A stretch of 64,000 bases of DNA from Flavihumibacter sp. UBA7668 (GTDB lineage Bacteria > Bacteroidota > Bacteroidia > Chitinophagales > Chitinophagaceae): assembly GCF_002483205.1 (NCBI RefSeq), contig NZ_DLHM01000004.1:124001-188000 (forward strand), in the 5' to 3' direction. The first letter of the stretch is position 1, and each line of letters starts with the position of its first letter. Below the pieces are notes generated by a model, which saw only the letters and a list, made by a program, of their open reading frames with translations, was not told the origin of the DNA and searched no databases. The position numbers were made by a program, and so were the translations under genes. Positions 53,935 through 62,841 of this stretch are shown in pieces.

Positions 53935-54551
53935 ATGATTGTACCTGCTATGACTGTGAATGAGATTCACAAGGAAGTTTATGAGGATCTTAAAAAAAGC
54001 TTGTTTTGAATAGTCGGCACTTTCCATTGACTAAAAGTTATGATTGGATTTCAAGAGAAAAGAAAAATTTGTTTATAGTTGACTTTACTGCCAGAAAAAG
54101 AAGTGATTGGGATAAACCAATTTTAAGAATTTATGGAGCCTATTATCGCCAGGAAGGAAACTATGCTTTCTCTGTGACAGTAGATAAAGGAATATTATCT
54201 ATATATGCACCACATTTTTTTAGCAGGTATAAGGAGCGAATCTTAAAAGATACATTCTTATCGAAAGAAGAAGTTATCAGGCATTATTTCAGGAACGACT
54301 GGGGTTTTATGGGAACAGTTGTTAATCGTAAGTTTGAAAACGTTTTATTTAGCTTTGAAGACAAATCTGAAAATAATGAAATAGATTTTGTGGCAGCAAC
54401 ATCTTTGGGTTATTGCTTTGGTATAAAGCAGGGAAAAGTAAATATTATCAAGACTATCATTTCACACGAGATGCTGTTTTATGATCAGAAGGAAGTATTT
54501 GCTGATTTGAGACGCGCATTCAATGAGGCTAATAGAGAAAGATATTCTTAG
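53935..54551 (+). pseudogene. Hypothetical protein split by an A7-run frameshift
   Basis: An ATG at 53935 opens a 24-codon frame (MIVPAMTVNEIHKEVYEDLK) ending at TGA 54007-54009. A second frame runs to 54551 (NSRHFPLTKSYDW, then IYAPHFFSRYKERI). Shifting back one base in the A-run at 53992-53998 joins them in one frame, giving a plausible full protein of about 200 residues. Similar Bacteroidota proteins of unknown function begin with an NEIHKE-like helix and carry the PHFFSRY motif. It may be a broken gene, a phase-variable homopolymer or programmed -1 slippage. Confidence 0.6.
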
Positions 54552-54572
54552 TACAAACATAAATCTTTTACA

Positions 54573-54866
54573 ATGTGAAAGTTTGTTATTAAAACAGGCT
54601 CTAACAGCCAGTATTATTTTAGTCTGAAAGCAGACAATGGCCAGAAAATTTTAACTAGTGAATGATATACTTCCAAAGTTGCCTGCCAGGGTGGTATCGA
54701 TTCAGTAAAATCCAATGCAAAAGATGACAGTAAATACGAGAAGAAAACTTCCACTAACAACAAGTATTATTTCAACCTGAAAGCCTCAAACGGTCAAATT
54801 ATTGGCACCAGTGAAATGTACGAGTCTTCATCTGCTCGTGATGCCGGTATTGAATCCCTTCGTATC
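54573..54866 (+). pseudogene. DUF1508/YegP-like gene with two in-frame stops
   Basis: In one continuous frame the two DUF1508 repeats are readable: KFVIKTGSNSQYYFSLKADN with GQKILTSE, then KTSTNNKYYFNLKASNGQII with GTSEMYESSSARDAGIES. This is the YegP family layout. Codon 2 is TGA (54576-54578) and a second TGA (54663-54665) falls where Met is expected between the repeats. The C-terminus then drifts into unrelated sequence. Probably a decayed copy. Function of the family is unclear. Confidence 0.85.
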
Positions 54867-54972
54867 CCCATTTTGAACGTTCGTACTATTAATTATTCTG
54901 TTGGTGTGATTTCATTTGGAAACAGCCCCCATTCTTTCTTATTCTTGGGGCTGACACACCAAATCTTATCTT

Positions 54973-55428
54973 ATGTTCAAAATTTCAACGCCGGATATTA
55001 AAGTCCGGCACCACCACTTATCCGAATGCCGCAGGTATGCATTACAAGCCATCGAAGACAAATACCTGCATTCCTTCTATTCCTCCCTCGATGCCCCCGA
55101 TTACTCCTTACTGGAAAAAGCATTTATGGACTGCTATTTTGCACCCGTAATTGCCTATGTCTGATGGCGTCAATACACCGGACAACTAAACGAGCACATT
55201 CCCATCCTCGCTTTCGACGATTCCGCTGTTATTGAAATAGCCGTTTCTATTGCCGATAAAGCAGGCACTGCAATTGAATCCGGTTTCGCTCTTCCGGCAA
55301 ATCGGCACGGCAAATGGTTCTATACCGTTACTACCAATAACCGTGCAATTGACGGTTGCAGCATTACCGTGGAAGCATCAGATTATCCCGGTAATAAAAC
55401 TGCTCTGACCTTTAAAATACCTGACTAA
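54973..55428 (+). pseudogene. Hypothetical gene interrupted by TGA
   Basis: The first part (MFKISTPDIKVRHHHLSECR to YFAPVIAYV) ends at TGA 55162-55164. The same frame stays open for 87 further codons (WRQYTGQLNEHIPILAFDD to TALTFKIPD), with strand-like sequence and balanced composition, and ends at TAA 55426-55428. This looks like one gene of about 150 residues with a CGA-to-TGA or similar change. I do not recognise the family. Confidence 0.6.
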
Positions 55429-55565
55429 AAAAGGGTGTTTTAACGGTATGATTTTTTCCAAACTGTATTTAGATTTAAATATGAGTAAGGATTTCTACGT
55501 CTTGTTTCTATTACAAGAATAATAAAGTAAATACGCTACGATTCCTAAAATGATTTCTCTGTTCC

Positions 55566-55864
55566 TCATTTAGGTTTTAAAATACCTATTCGCATCGATT
55601 CTTCTTTAAACCAATGTTCAAGTTTAGTCCTATTTGCTATAATGTATTTATTTGCTTGCGATTGCTCAGAAAAAGTATAGCGACTATTTTTACCAACGTC
55701 TGAATATGCTCCTAATTAATTGATGAGATAAAGTAGATTGGCTGCATGCTATCGTATTTAATAGCAGTTCCCATTGTGATCCGATGATTTTTGACCAAAG
55801 TTAAATCGCATTTAAGGGAATCTATATAATAGAAATAAAAGTTAAGTTTTGTTGTATCGTTAAA
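55566..55864 (-). pseudogene. Minus-strand coding remnant with a one-base deletion
   Basis: On the minus strand, an open stretch from 55864 (DTTKLNFYFYYIDSLKCDL to MQPIYFISSIN) meets a stop at 55712. The frame shifted by one base continues LGAYSDVGKNSRYTFSEQSQ to MRIGILKPK and stops at 55566. Inserting one T at ATTAATTAGGA joins them. Each half reads like real protein. No ATG starts it, so it appears to be the broken C-terminal part of a gene. Confidence 0.4.
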
Positions 55865-55916
55865 TTATTTAAGTGTAACCAATTTAAACGGCAAAGAAGC
55901 GAAAGTTATCTAGTCA

Positions 55917-56102
55917 TTAATTCCAAAGTGAACTGACAAGTATCTTTGCAATGAATACAGTACAGCATCTACCTTGTATAATCATATTATAGCTCCAATT
56001 GCTTTTGTATAATTTCAAGAGGATGTCCTTTTCAATATCTTCATAATTAATTGCATGTACATCTTGAATTGATTGGCGATCTAAACAAGATTGGGTTATA
56101 AT
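55917..56102 (-). pseudogene. Open minus-strand remnant downstream of the helicase gene
   Basis: About 61 codons are open with protein-like composition (SCLDRQSIQDVHAINYEDIE, then LLKLYKSNWSYNMIIQ). No start codon is present near the 5' end; a TAG precedes it. Probably a fragment of a decayed gene. Function unknown. Confidence 0.3.
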
Positions 56103-56134
56103 CTATGCAATTAAAAGTGTTAGTACATGGTAGA

Positions 56135-58342
56135 TCATACTGTTCTTGGTATTGTACTTAATTGCTGGAAACCAAGTACCTTTACAAACACCCCAACTAC
56201 CCGTAAATTAACTGTCTCCTCTTCTCTCAATGCAATCGGATCAAATGGTTTAGTAGATTTTGGTAACAGCACAATTACTTCATGATGCCAGCCATCCTCA
56301 GAAATTATTTTTTTGCTTAAGTATTCTTTGATTGTATAATTGGATCCTGTATCTGAATCTGTGAAATCTGTCAGCTCAACCAATACAATTTTTCCATTTC
56401 TGGAACCACCGGTATATTTTTCAAATAAACAGATGGAATTATCAGGAATGATTTTATTCATTGAATCGCCAATGACTCTACAGGCGAAGTAATTATCTGG
56501 ATTGGAAATATCGCTACCCAAGTCAATGTATTTTATGTCTTCTGCTTTCTGATGCTCTGAAAAGGAACCTGCTGCGATTTTTAAATCGTAAAATGGAATG
56601 GTTTGATTATTTGGCGTATCTATAATTTTAACTTCTTTGTCTTTCTGGTTGCTTTTTTGCATTGGAAGATATTGAGCCAGATATTGACGCAGGTTGGAAT
56701 TGCAGGCATAAACATAAACACCTTTGATTCCCCGCAGGAGAATGGTTTTGTAAATATTAAGAATATACTCCTTAAGTATATTTTCATCAGAGATCGTGTT
56801 TTTTCCTGCTTTATCTTTATACCTGTTCTTAAAGATTATTAATTCCTTCTTCTCGTTATCATAATCTAACTCTGGACCAATTATAACTCCGGCATAATTC
56901 AAATCATAGCCCTGTGTCGTATGAATACAACCAACCTCATTTATAGAATCGGGTGAATTTATCCAGTCAACTGCAGTGCTGTTCCATTGCAATTTGACTC
57001 CGTCGAAATCGATATCGTATTTGCTCTTATCATTTCTGGAGATCCATTCCCAGGCATAACCTGCAATTAATCTTGAAAGACCTTCATTGACCTCTTTAAA
57101 CCTGATTTTATTCACCAGTTCCCCAAGATTATCAAATAATCTTACATCATACTGGTAAGACTGAAATGGTTTGATTTCAGCTGACTTTCCGTCCATTAAA
57201 TTATGTATAAATTGCACATAATCAATTCCTCCTTTCGAACGAAACTGCGATTTTAATGTCTCAGTCCTGGTGCGCGGGTCATCTTCAAGTTGGATGAATC
57301 GCTCCCTTTGAACGTCTGAAGGTTTAATGGATTGAAAACGATCATAGAAGATGATAGATTTTTTTGATTGCAGTAACACCCAATCTAATTCAGAGGAAGT
57401 AGTTTTGTCCAATCCAAATTTTTCTGATGTATCATCAAAGGTTTTAAAATAGGGACCAAGATTCACTCGTCGCCTGAGTCGATGACCTTCATCCACAATT
57501 ACAAGGTCATATTTTTTATCAGCCAGTGTTGATGGACCGATAACCATTTGTGGAGAGAGACCTTTTATGTTTTTGAATACTTTTGAAATAGTCTTTCTGA
57601 AAGAAGCCATTGGGATAACCAGTGCCATTGTAGGATTTCCATACTTATCCTTAACCTTTTCTACCAGCTCAAAAAGTTCCATATCTTCTTCTTCAAAATC
57701 GGAGAAATTGAAATCCTCCAGATTCGTTTTGAGAAGTTTAAAAAGAAAAATGGCTAGTATTGATTTGCCAGTCCCGGCTCCTCCATTAATCAGGCTGTTT
57801 TTAGCTGTATCATCTAAAAGGCAGGTTAAAATCATTTTTAATCCTGTTATTTGTTCCCATGACAATGCCTTATAGGGTGAATACTTAAACAGGTCGGAAT
57901 TGTCAATATGGTCAAGAGAATGCCTGGCAATTCCAAGGGCAATTAACTCATGCCATATGTCTTTGAACAAATTCCAGTAGACTTCTTTCTGTTGAAAATA
58001 AGTGTGATTAGATATTCCAAGATTTCCATTTTGTAATTCATACTGGCCATCTGCAGAAATGTACCTGATTAAATTAGATTCAACATCCAGGGTGGCAGAT
58101 TTATTAAAGAGTTCACTGAATATTAGATTGGCCGAGGATAGTTTACTTTTTTTATCGCTTTTAGTATGTGTTTTAAGCCGATTGATGACATCTGTAGTTT
58201 CTCCAACATAGGCTTCCTGCGTTTTTTTATCATTCAGGAAATAGACCATTGGCCATGTTAGAAAATTTCGATGATTTTGAATTAAAGTTGATTCAAGATC
58301 GGTTGTAGTCTGATATTGATGAATTGAAAAGTCTTTTTTCAT
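56135..58342 (-). CDS. GIY-YIG nuclease / DUF2075 helicase-like ATPase / S24 autoprotease fusion
   Basis: This 735-residue protein has three parts. Residues 30-95 form a GIY-YIG-like nuclease domain (VYF 33-35, YVG 45-47, Arg55, candidate catalytic Glu88). Residues 160-560 form a DUF2075 superfamily-1-like ATPase with Walker A GGAGTGKS (187-194), Walker B VIVDEGH (281-287) and the late motif TTQGYDL. Residues 580-735 form a LexA/UmuD-type S24 domain with Ala591-Gly592, Ser627 in GDSM and Lys672 in YTIKEY. It follows the MazG-like gene with no gap. I infer a DNA-damage- or phage-triggered enzyme. Confidence 0.88.
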   Translation of the reverse strand: MKKDFSIHQYQTTTDLESTLIQNHRNFLTWPMVYFLNDKKTQEAYVGETTDVINRLKTHTKSDKKSKLSSANLIFSELFNKSATLDVESNLIRYISADGQYELQNGNLGISNHTYFQQKEVYWNLFKDIWHELIALGIARHSLDHIDNSDLFKYSPYKALSWEQITGLKMILTCLLDDTAKNSLINGGAGTGKSILAIFLFKLLKTNLEDFNFSDFEEEDMELFELVEKVKDKYGNPTMALVIPMASFRKTISKVFKNIKGLSPQMVIGPSTLADKKYDLVIVDEGHRLRRRVNLGPYFKTFDDTSEKFGLDKTTSSELDWVLLQSKKSIIFYDRFQSIKPSDVQRERFIQLEDDPRTRTETLKSQFRSKGGIDYVQFIHNLMDGKSAEIKPFQSYQYDVRLFDNLGELVNKIRFKEVNEGLSRLIAGYAWEWISRNDKSKYDIDFDGVKLQWNSTAVDWINSPDSINEVGCIHTTQGYDLNYAGVIIGPELDYDNEKKELIIFKNRYKDKAGKNTISDENILKEYILNIYKTILLRGIKGVYVYACNSNLRQYLAQYLPMQKSNQKDKEVKIIDTPNNQTIPFYDLKIAAGSFSEHQKAEDIKYIDLGSDISNPDNYFACRVIGDSMNKIIPDNSICLFEKYTGGSRNGKIVLVELTDFTDSDTGSNYTIKEYLSKKIISEDGWHHEVIVLLPKSTKPFDPIALREEETVNLRVVGVFVKVLGFQQLSTIPRTV

Positions 58343-58684
58343 CTATAATTCATTATACTTGGTAGCATTTCCTTTAGCCTTTTCGATGGGGTATTTATCT
58401 GCGTTTCTCTTGATCTTTTCTGATATTATTTCAAATGGATCCAGGTTGTGCTTATTTGCCAGCAGGAATGCGAATGATAGGATATCTGCGAGTTCTTCTT
58501 TTAATTTCGAAACATTCACTTTTTCAGATTCAACCTTATCCTTCCATAGAAACAATTCATTCAATTCAGCGGCTTCAATGGAAATTGCCAGTGCCAGATT
58601 TTTTGAATCATGAAATTGTTGCCAATCTCGATCATCCCTGAACTTTAGGAGTTCCACAAGGGTTTGTTGATAGGTTGTATCCAT
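58343..58684 (-). CDS. MazG-like nucleotide pyrophosphohydrolase
   Basis: Starting at the ATG at 58684 gives a 113-residue all-alpha NTP pyrophosphohydrolase of the MazG/dUTPase-like superfamily, which hydrolyses (d)NTPs to (d)NMPs and pyrophosphate. The metal-binding pattern is visible: SIEAAELNELFLW, then KEELADILSFAF (ExxE and ExxD). An upstream extension of 28 codons is unlikely because a -7 element lies within it. Its stop codon is immediately followed by the ATG of the helicase fusion, so the two proteins are surely coproduced. Confidence 0.88.
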   Translation of the reverse strand: MDTTYQQTLVELLKFRDDRDWQQFHDSKNLALAISIEAAELNELFLWKDKVESEKVNVSKLKEELADILSFAFLLANKHNLDPFEIISEKIKRNADKYPIEKAKGNATKYNEL

Positions 58685-58704
58685 GATAAATAATGTTCTT
58701 TGCT

Positions 58705-58712
58705 CAAATGTA
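58705..58712 (-). promoter_or_regulatory. -7 promoter element of the MazG/helicase operon
   Basis: On the minus strand, TACATTTG matches TAnnTTTG and ends 20 bases before the MazG-like ATG at 58684. Confidence 0.5.
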
Positions 58713-59134
58713 GCCAATGGTTTGGAAATGCAGAATACATTGAAAAAGGAACATTCATACAACGTCAATTTAAATCAAATCATTAAAGCATTGCATTTAT
58801 GATTCAGGATGCTTATGCTAAGGTCCCCGATATGCTCTCTTACTTTCTTTTAACCTCCTCTTCTCTGGTTCCTTTCAAAGTCTCCTCTATTTCAGATGGC
58901 ATCCCGAAACCATCCCGAAGAAATGGACAGTCATCCCACCCAACGCTGAAGTCCGTCACAAAAATGATCAGAGCCCGTCACAAATTCAGCATAAAAGGTA
59001 AATTTCATCCTTATATTGGATCCAGGCCCCAAGATATGTTTTGAGTTTTACCATCTACTACAACGTTTGCATAACTAATCTTGCCCTCCTCAGTTTTACC
59101 CCCTAATTTAATCCTCCAATCAACGCTCTGCTAT
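58713..59134. other. Intergenic region between the defence-like operon and the GH88 gene
   Basis: About 420 bases hold the upstream promoter region of the minus-strand operon and that of the plus-strand GH88 gene. A plus-strand frame at 58799-59044 (81 codons) has no recognisable domain and I do not accept it as a gene. The phrase CCGTCACAAA occurs twice near 58950-58985. No RNA gene or terminator was seen. Confidence 0.5.
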
Positions 59135-60343
59135 ATGAAATTTGCTACTGCTATCTGCCTGTATGTACTGCTCTCCCTGGCCATAACCCGCCCCGCAAAA
59201 GCCCAACCCAAAATAGACGTACCCGCGCAAATAAAACTGGCCGAAGCACAGTACCTCCGCATGCTCGAAGCACATCCTGACCTTACCAAAACACCCCAGT
59301 CCCTAAACCCCGACGGCTCCCAGCGCGATATGCCTACCTCCTGGTGGTGCAGCGGCTTCTTCGGCGGCAGCCTCTGGTTCCTATATGAATATACCGGCAG
59401 CCAACAGTGGAAAGAAGCTGCCCATAAATGGACCATGGCCGTTGAAAAAGAAAAATTCAATAAAGGCACGCACGATCTTGGTTTTATGCTCTTCTGTCCC
59501 TTTGGCAACGGCTACCGCCTCACCAAAAATGAACAGTATAAAAACGTGCTGGTTACCGGCGCCCAATCCCTGGCTTCCCGCTTCGACCCCGCCGTTGGTG
59601 TCATCAAATCCTGGAACAAATTCGAACAATACAACTACCCCGTTATCGTCGACAATATGATGAACCTGGAATTCCTTTTCTGGGTAGCCAGACAAACCAA
59701 GGATAAGCGCCTTTACGATATCTGTATCAAACACGCCGATGCTACCCTAAAAAATCATTTCCGGCCCGATAACAGCAGTTATCATGTTGTGTGTTATGAC
59801 CCAACCGGTAAAGTTGAAGCCAAGCTTACCCACCAGGGCTATGCCGATGAATCGCCCTGGGCAAGGGGACAGGCATGGGGCCTCTACGGCTACACCGTCA
59901 TGTACCGCGAAACAAAACAGAAAAAATACCTCGATCAGGCAAAGAAAATTGCCGCCTTTATATTGCAACATCCCAACCTGCCGGCCGATAAAATTCCTTA
60001 TTGGGATTTTAATGCACCCGGCATCCCCAACCAAGAACGCGATGCCTCCGCAGCTGCCATCATGGCATCCGCTTTATTGGAACTGGCGGGTTATGTAAAA
60101 AAAGAAAAACAAACCTACCTGCAAACCGCAGAACAAATCCTGGTAGCCTTATCCGTTCCAAATTACCGTTTGCAGCTGGGCGAAAAAGGAAACTTCCTCC
60201 TGCAACATTCCGTTGGTAATAAACCCGCTAAAAGCGAAATTGATGTGCCCATTATTTACGCCGATTATTATTACCTCGAAGCATTGATCCGATACGATCA
60301 GTTATTTAAAAATGGGAACTTGTCAGCAGTGCTTCAATTTTAA
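59135..60343 (+). CDS. Unsaturated glucuronyl hydrolase-like protein, GH88 family
   Basis: The ATG at 59135 gives a 402-residue protein with a signal peptide ending at KAQ; the earlier in-frame ATG at 59081 would hide it. The (alpha/alpha)6 barrel of family GH88 shows GTHDLGFMLFCPFGNGY and VDNMMNLEFLFW, with Asp residues in the positions of the catalytic pair, and ESPWARGQAWGLYGY. Such enzymes remove 4,5-unsaturated uronic acid from lyase products of uronic-acid polysaccharides. The gene overlaps the convergent serine hydrolase gene by 38 bases at its 3' end. Confidence 0.9.
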   Translation: MKFATAICLYVLLSLAITRPAKAQPKIDVPAQIKLAEAQYLRMLEAHPDLTKTPQSLNPDGSQRDMPTSWWCSGFFGGSLWFLYEYTGSQQWKEAAHKWTMAVEKEKFNKGTHDLGFMLFCPFGNGYRLTKNEQYKNVLVTGAQSLASRFDPAVGVIKSWNKFEQYNYPVIVDNMMNLEFLFWVARQTKDKRLYDICIKHADATLKNHFRPDNSSYHVVCYDPTGKVEAKLTHQGYADESPWARGQAWGLYGYTVMYRETKQKKYLDQAKKIAAFILQHPNLPADKIPYWDFNAPGIPNQERDASAAAIMASALLELAGYVKKEKQTYLQTAEQILVALSVPNYRLQLGEKGNFLLQHSVGNKPAKSEIDVPIIYADYYYLEALIRYDQLFKNGNLSAVLQF

Positions 60344-61400
60344 ATAACAGCGGCCGTATGCTCCGGTCATAATTACTGTTGATGATAAGGGTGTATTCTG
60401 TACCATCTGGTAGAAAATAGTGCCGGTATTCGCAACCATAACCTGGAAATCCACCATTGTGGCCTAGAGAAAAAGAGCCATTTGCATAATCAAAACGCAT
60501 AATCCCAAATCCATACCTGATTTTTCCCAACCCGGGTAAACTGGCCTCCACTGCCTGTTCCAGCATCTCTTTTCGCCTCTTTTCCGGAATTAGTTGATTA
60601 CCATAAAACGCCTGGTCAAAATGCAGCAGATTGGCCGCTGTTGCATACAGTCCGCCATCTGCTGCTGGAAACGGGGCGCTGGTTGCCGGTTTCCAGGTTT
60701 TTCCATCGGATGCTTTAAGATGAGCCGTCGCAATATTTTTATTCCCTGGTGAGGTACGCCGAAATACAAGTCCCTCCATTTTTGCAGGCTTAAGTATAAA
60801 TTTTTGCAAGGCTTCCTCATAGGATAATCCGGTAACCCTTTCAATAATTTTACCCAGTACAATATAACCTGAATTGGAGTACAGATGTTCCCTGCCAGGC
60901 GCTGTGCCGGTACCGGAGCTTTCCTTTACCAGTTGAAATATCGTTTCCGAATTACGGATAGTATCCAGCATTTCCAGATACCGGGGGTGCATCATATAAT
61001 TTCCCATGCCAGCCGTATGCGTAAGTAATTGTTTTATCGTGATCTCTTTTGAATAGGGGATGCCCGCATCTGGCAGCAATTGATCAATGGTTTGATCCAA
61101 TCGGAGCTGCCCTTTTTCAATCAACTTTTCTATAATGACGGCTGTAAATAATTTGCCGGTGGATGCAATGCTGAATAAGGAAGATGCGCTTAGTGGAGTG
61201 GATGTACTGGCATCACTAAAGCCTGCCGTATGCTGATAAACGATTGTTCCGTTTTTTGCCAGTAATACAGTACCACTAAATTTGTTCTGTTCCAGCAAGG
61301 GTGAAACAATACTGTCTATGGAAAGAGGTCGCTGTGCGTCTGTGGTTAGTGGCCGGCTTAATAAGAAAAAAATGGAAGGAATCAGGCAGAGGTACTTCAT
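60306..61400 (-). CDS. Secreted serine hydrolase, beta-lactamase/penicillin-binding fold
   Basis: This 364-residue protein has a signal peptide (ends TDAQ, about 23) and the class C beta-lactamase-like fold. SxxK is present as SIASTGKLF (Ser80, Lys83), the YxN motif as LYSNSGY, and a late HNGG motif as SLGHNGGFPG. These enzymes act as esterases, D-aminopeptidases or DD-peptidases; the substrate is not clear here. The end overlaps the GH88 gene on the opposite strand. Confidence 0.88.
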   Translation of the reverse strand: MKYLCLIPSIFFLLSRPLTTDAQRPLSIDSIVSPLLEQNKFSGTVLLAKNGTIVYQHTAGFSDASTSTPLSASSLFSIASTGKLFTAVIIEKLIEKGQLRLDQTIDQLLPDAGIPYSKEITIKQLLTHTAGMGNYMMHPRYLEMLDTIRNSETIFQLVKESSGTGTAPGREHLYSNSGYIVLGKIIERVTGLSYEEALQKFILKPAKMEGLVFRRTSPGNKNIATAHLKASDGKTWKPATSAPFPAADGGLYATAANLLHFDQAFYGNQLIPEKRRKEMLEQAVEASLPGLGKIRYGFGIMRFDYANGSFSLGHNGGFPGYGCEYRHYFLPDGTEYTLIINSNYDRSIRPLLFKIEALLTSSHF

Positions 61401-61522
61401 GTTGCGTTAATAGGTAGTACAATAAATTTAGCCAGATCGGAATTAGTGAGCATACTAATCCGATGTACTACCTATACGGGAGACGAACTACGCCTTACAG
61501 CAACGAAAGAATATTAAATTGT

Positions 61523-61714
61523 CTAGTTCAATGCCTTAATCTGCACCCGCACCTTGGGTGAATAACTGATCGTGCCGTTTTTCTCCACCTGCTTAATGCG
61601 GATAAAAACCTGCTTTTGCTCAATGCCGGCGGGTTCTGCCGTTTCTTTTGAACAGGAACTCAAAAAACTAAGGGCAAACAATGCCAGGCCCAGTTTGGGA
61701 AGAATAGTTTTCAT
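61523..61714 (-). CDS. Small lipoprotein, 63 residues
   Basis: This short protein has a signal sequence and lipobox LSSCSKE (lipidation at Cys21), then a small beta-rich tail (VFIRIKQVEKNGTISYSPKV). It lies 27 bases after the surface protein gene at 61742-62752 on the same strand, so they are probably cotranscribed. Function unknown. Confidence 0.65.
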   Translation of the reverse strand: MKTILPKLGLALFALSFLSSCSKETAEPAGIEQKQVFIRIKQVEKNGTISYSPKVRVQIKALN

Positions 61715-61741
61715 TGTATAATAGGGGGTTGGGTAAAAAAA

Positions 61742-62752
61742 TTAATAGCCAAGATGCACTTTCTGCTGGTATCGCAGATCGCCGCGTTCTCCTTTGGCTG
61801 GTACTATTTCTATGGTTCTGAAATTGATATTATCATCCGATACCTGAATCTCATAACTTTCGGTTTCCTCTGTTTCTGGTGCTGTCCATTCCAGCATATA
61901 ATTATTGCTTGCCTGAGGTATTGCTTTGAACTTTTCAAACTGAACGGGTAACAAATATAAACAGGGATTATTGGCCGTCGGATTCATATAGGCGCCACCC
62001 CAGTTGGCAGTGGTAGCCGCACCAGTATAATAAACACCGATGGCATTACTGCTGGTCAACGCATGACCCGACCAGGTACTACTCCGCCCATTGGTATAAG
62101 TTTGAGAAACCACCACAAATCCATTTCCACTAAAGAGATTACCGTTCTGAATATTCAGGGTACGCGTGCGAACTTCACCACAACCACTGAAGGCAATATT
62201 TCCTCCATTTACTCTGGTGGTTTGTGTTACCTCCAATAATCCGGCAATACTGTTATTTCCATTGAAAGTGGCATTATTGGCTCGTAGAATGCCTCCATCC
62301 AAAATGGAAAGACCCCCTCCGTTTGTTAAGAAATTTCCTCCCACTTCCACCACGCCATCATTCCCAATTTCTACCAGATTGCTCGATTGTGTAAAGTTGC
62401 CGGAAACAGTTACCGTACCATCCGTCACCCGAAGGGTGGATCCGGCAGTATTTAATAACAAGGCGCCATTTACAATTAAAGAAGCACCGGCTTCCAGCGT
62501 AATGCTGCCATTGGCCGATAAACCACCCGACTGAATAGTAAGAGTGGCATTTTCCTCAATCACCAGATGCCCGCCGGCAAAATTGGTACTTCCGGTAAAA
62601 CGAACATTATTCCCGGCTGCAATGGTCATGGTCTGGTTCCAGCCCGTATTGGGATGAATCCCGCTATAAAGTGTCTGGTTACCGGAATACCAGGCTGCAA
62701 ATGCTGCGGATAGTAGAAAAATAGCTAAAAGGGTTACGGACAGCTTTTTCAT
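61742..62752 (-). CDS. Secreted beta-helix surface protein
   Basis: This 336-residue protein has a signal peptide (ends AAFA, about 19) and a long run of short repeats of the right-handed beta-helix type (LVIEENATLTIQSGGLSANG, ITLEAGASLIVNGALLL, VTVSGNFTQSSNLVEIGNDG). A short domain near the C-terminus (YEIQVSDDNINFRTIEIV) resembles the fibronectin-like modules found next to type IX sorting tails, but no full sorting domain follows. Probably surface or adhesin-like. It precedes the small lipoprotein gene. Confidence 0.72.
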   Translation of the reverse strand: MKKLSVTLLAIFLLSAAFAAWYSGNQTLYSGIHPNTGWNQTMTIAAGNNVRFTGSTNFAGGHLVIEENATLTIQSGGLSANGSITLEAGASLIVNGALLLNTAGSTLRVTDGTVTVSGNFTQSSNLVEIGNDGVVEVGGNFLTNGGGLSILDGGILRANNATFNGNNSIAGLLEVTQTTRVNGGNIAFSGCGEVRTRTLNIQNGNLFSGNGFVVVSQTYTNGRSSTWSGHALTSSNAIGVYYTGAATTANWGGAYMNPTANNPCLYLLPVQFEKFKAIPQASNNYMLEWTAPETEETESYEIQVSDDNINFRTIEIVPAKGERGDLRYQQKVHLGY

Positions 62753-62841
62753 GCTACCCTAACGGTTTACACTTAGGCTTAGTATATGGAAACCCTTAAA
62801 AAAATAAAGAATTGACTTAAATCAATGTTTTAACGGTAAAA

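Noticed and set aside
54663..55164. TGA codons read as tryptophan (recoding)
   Set aside because: Other genes in the window use TGA as a normal stop, and TGA stands at Met and other positions here, which fits decay.
58799..59044. 81-codon plus-strand frame in the gap before GH88
   Set aside because: Low-complexity, no domain, and no plausible start context.
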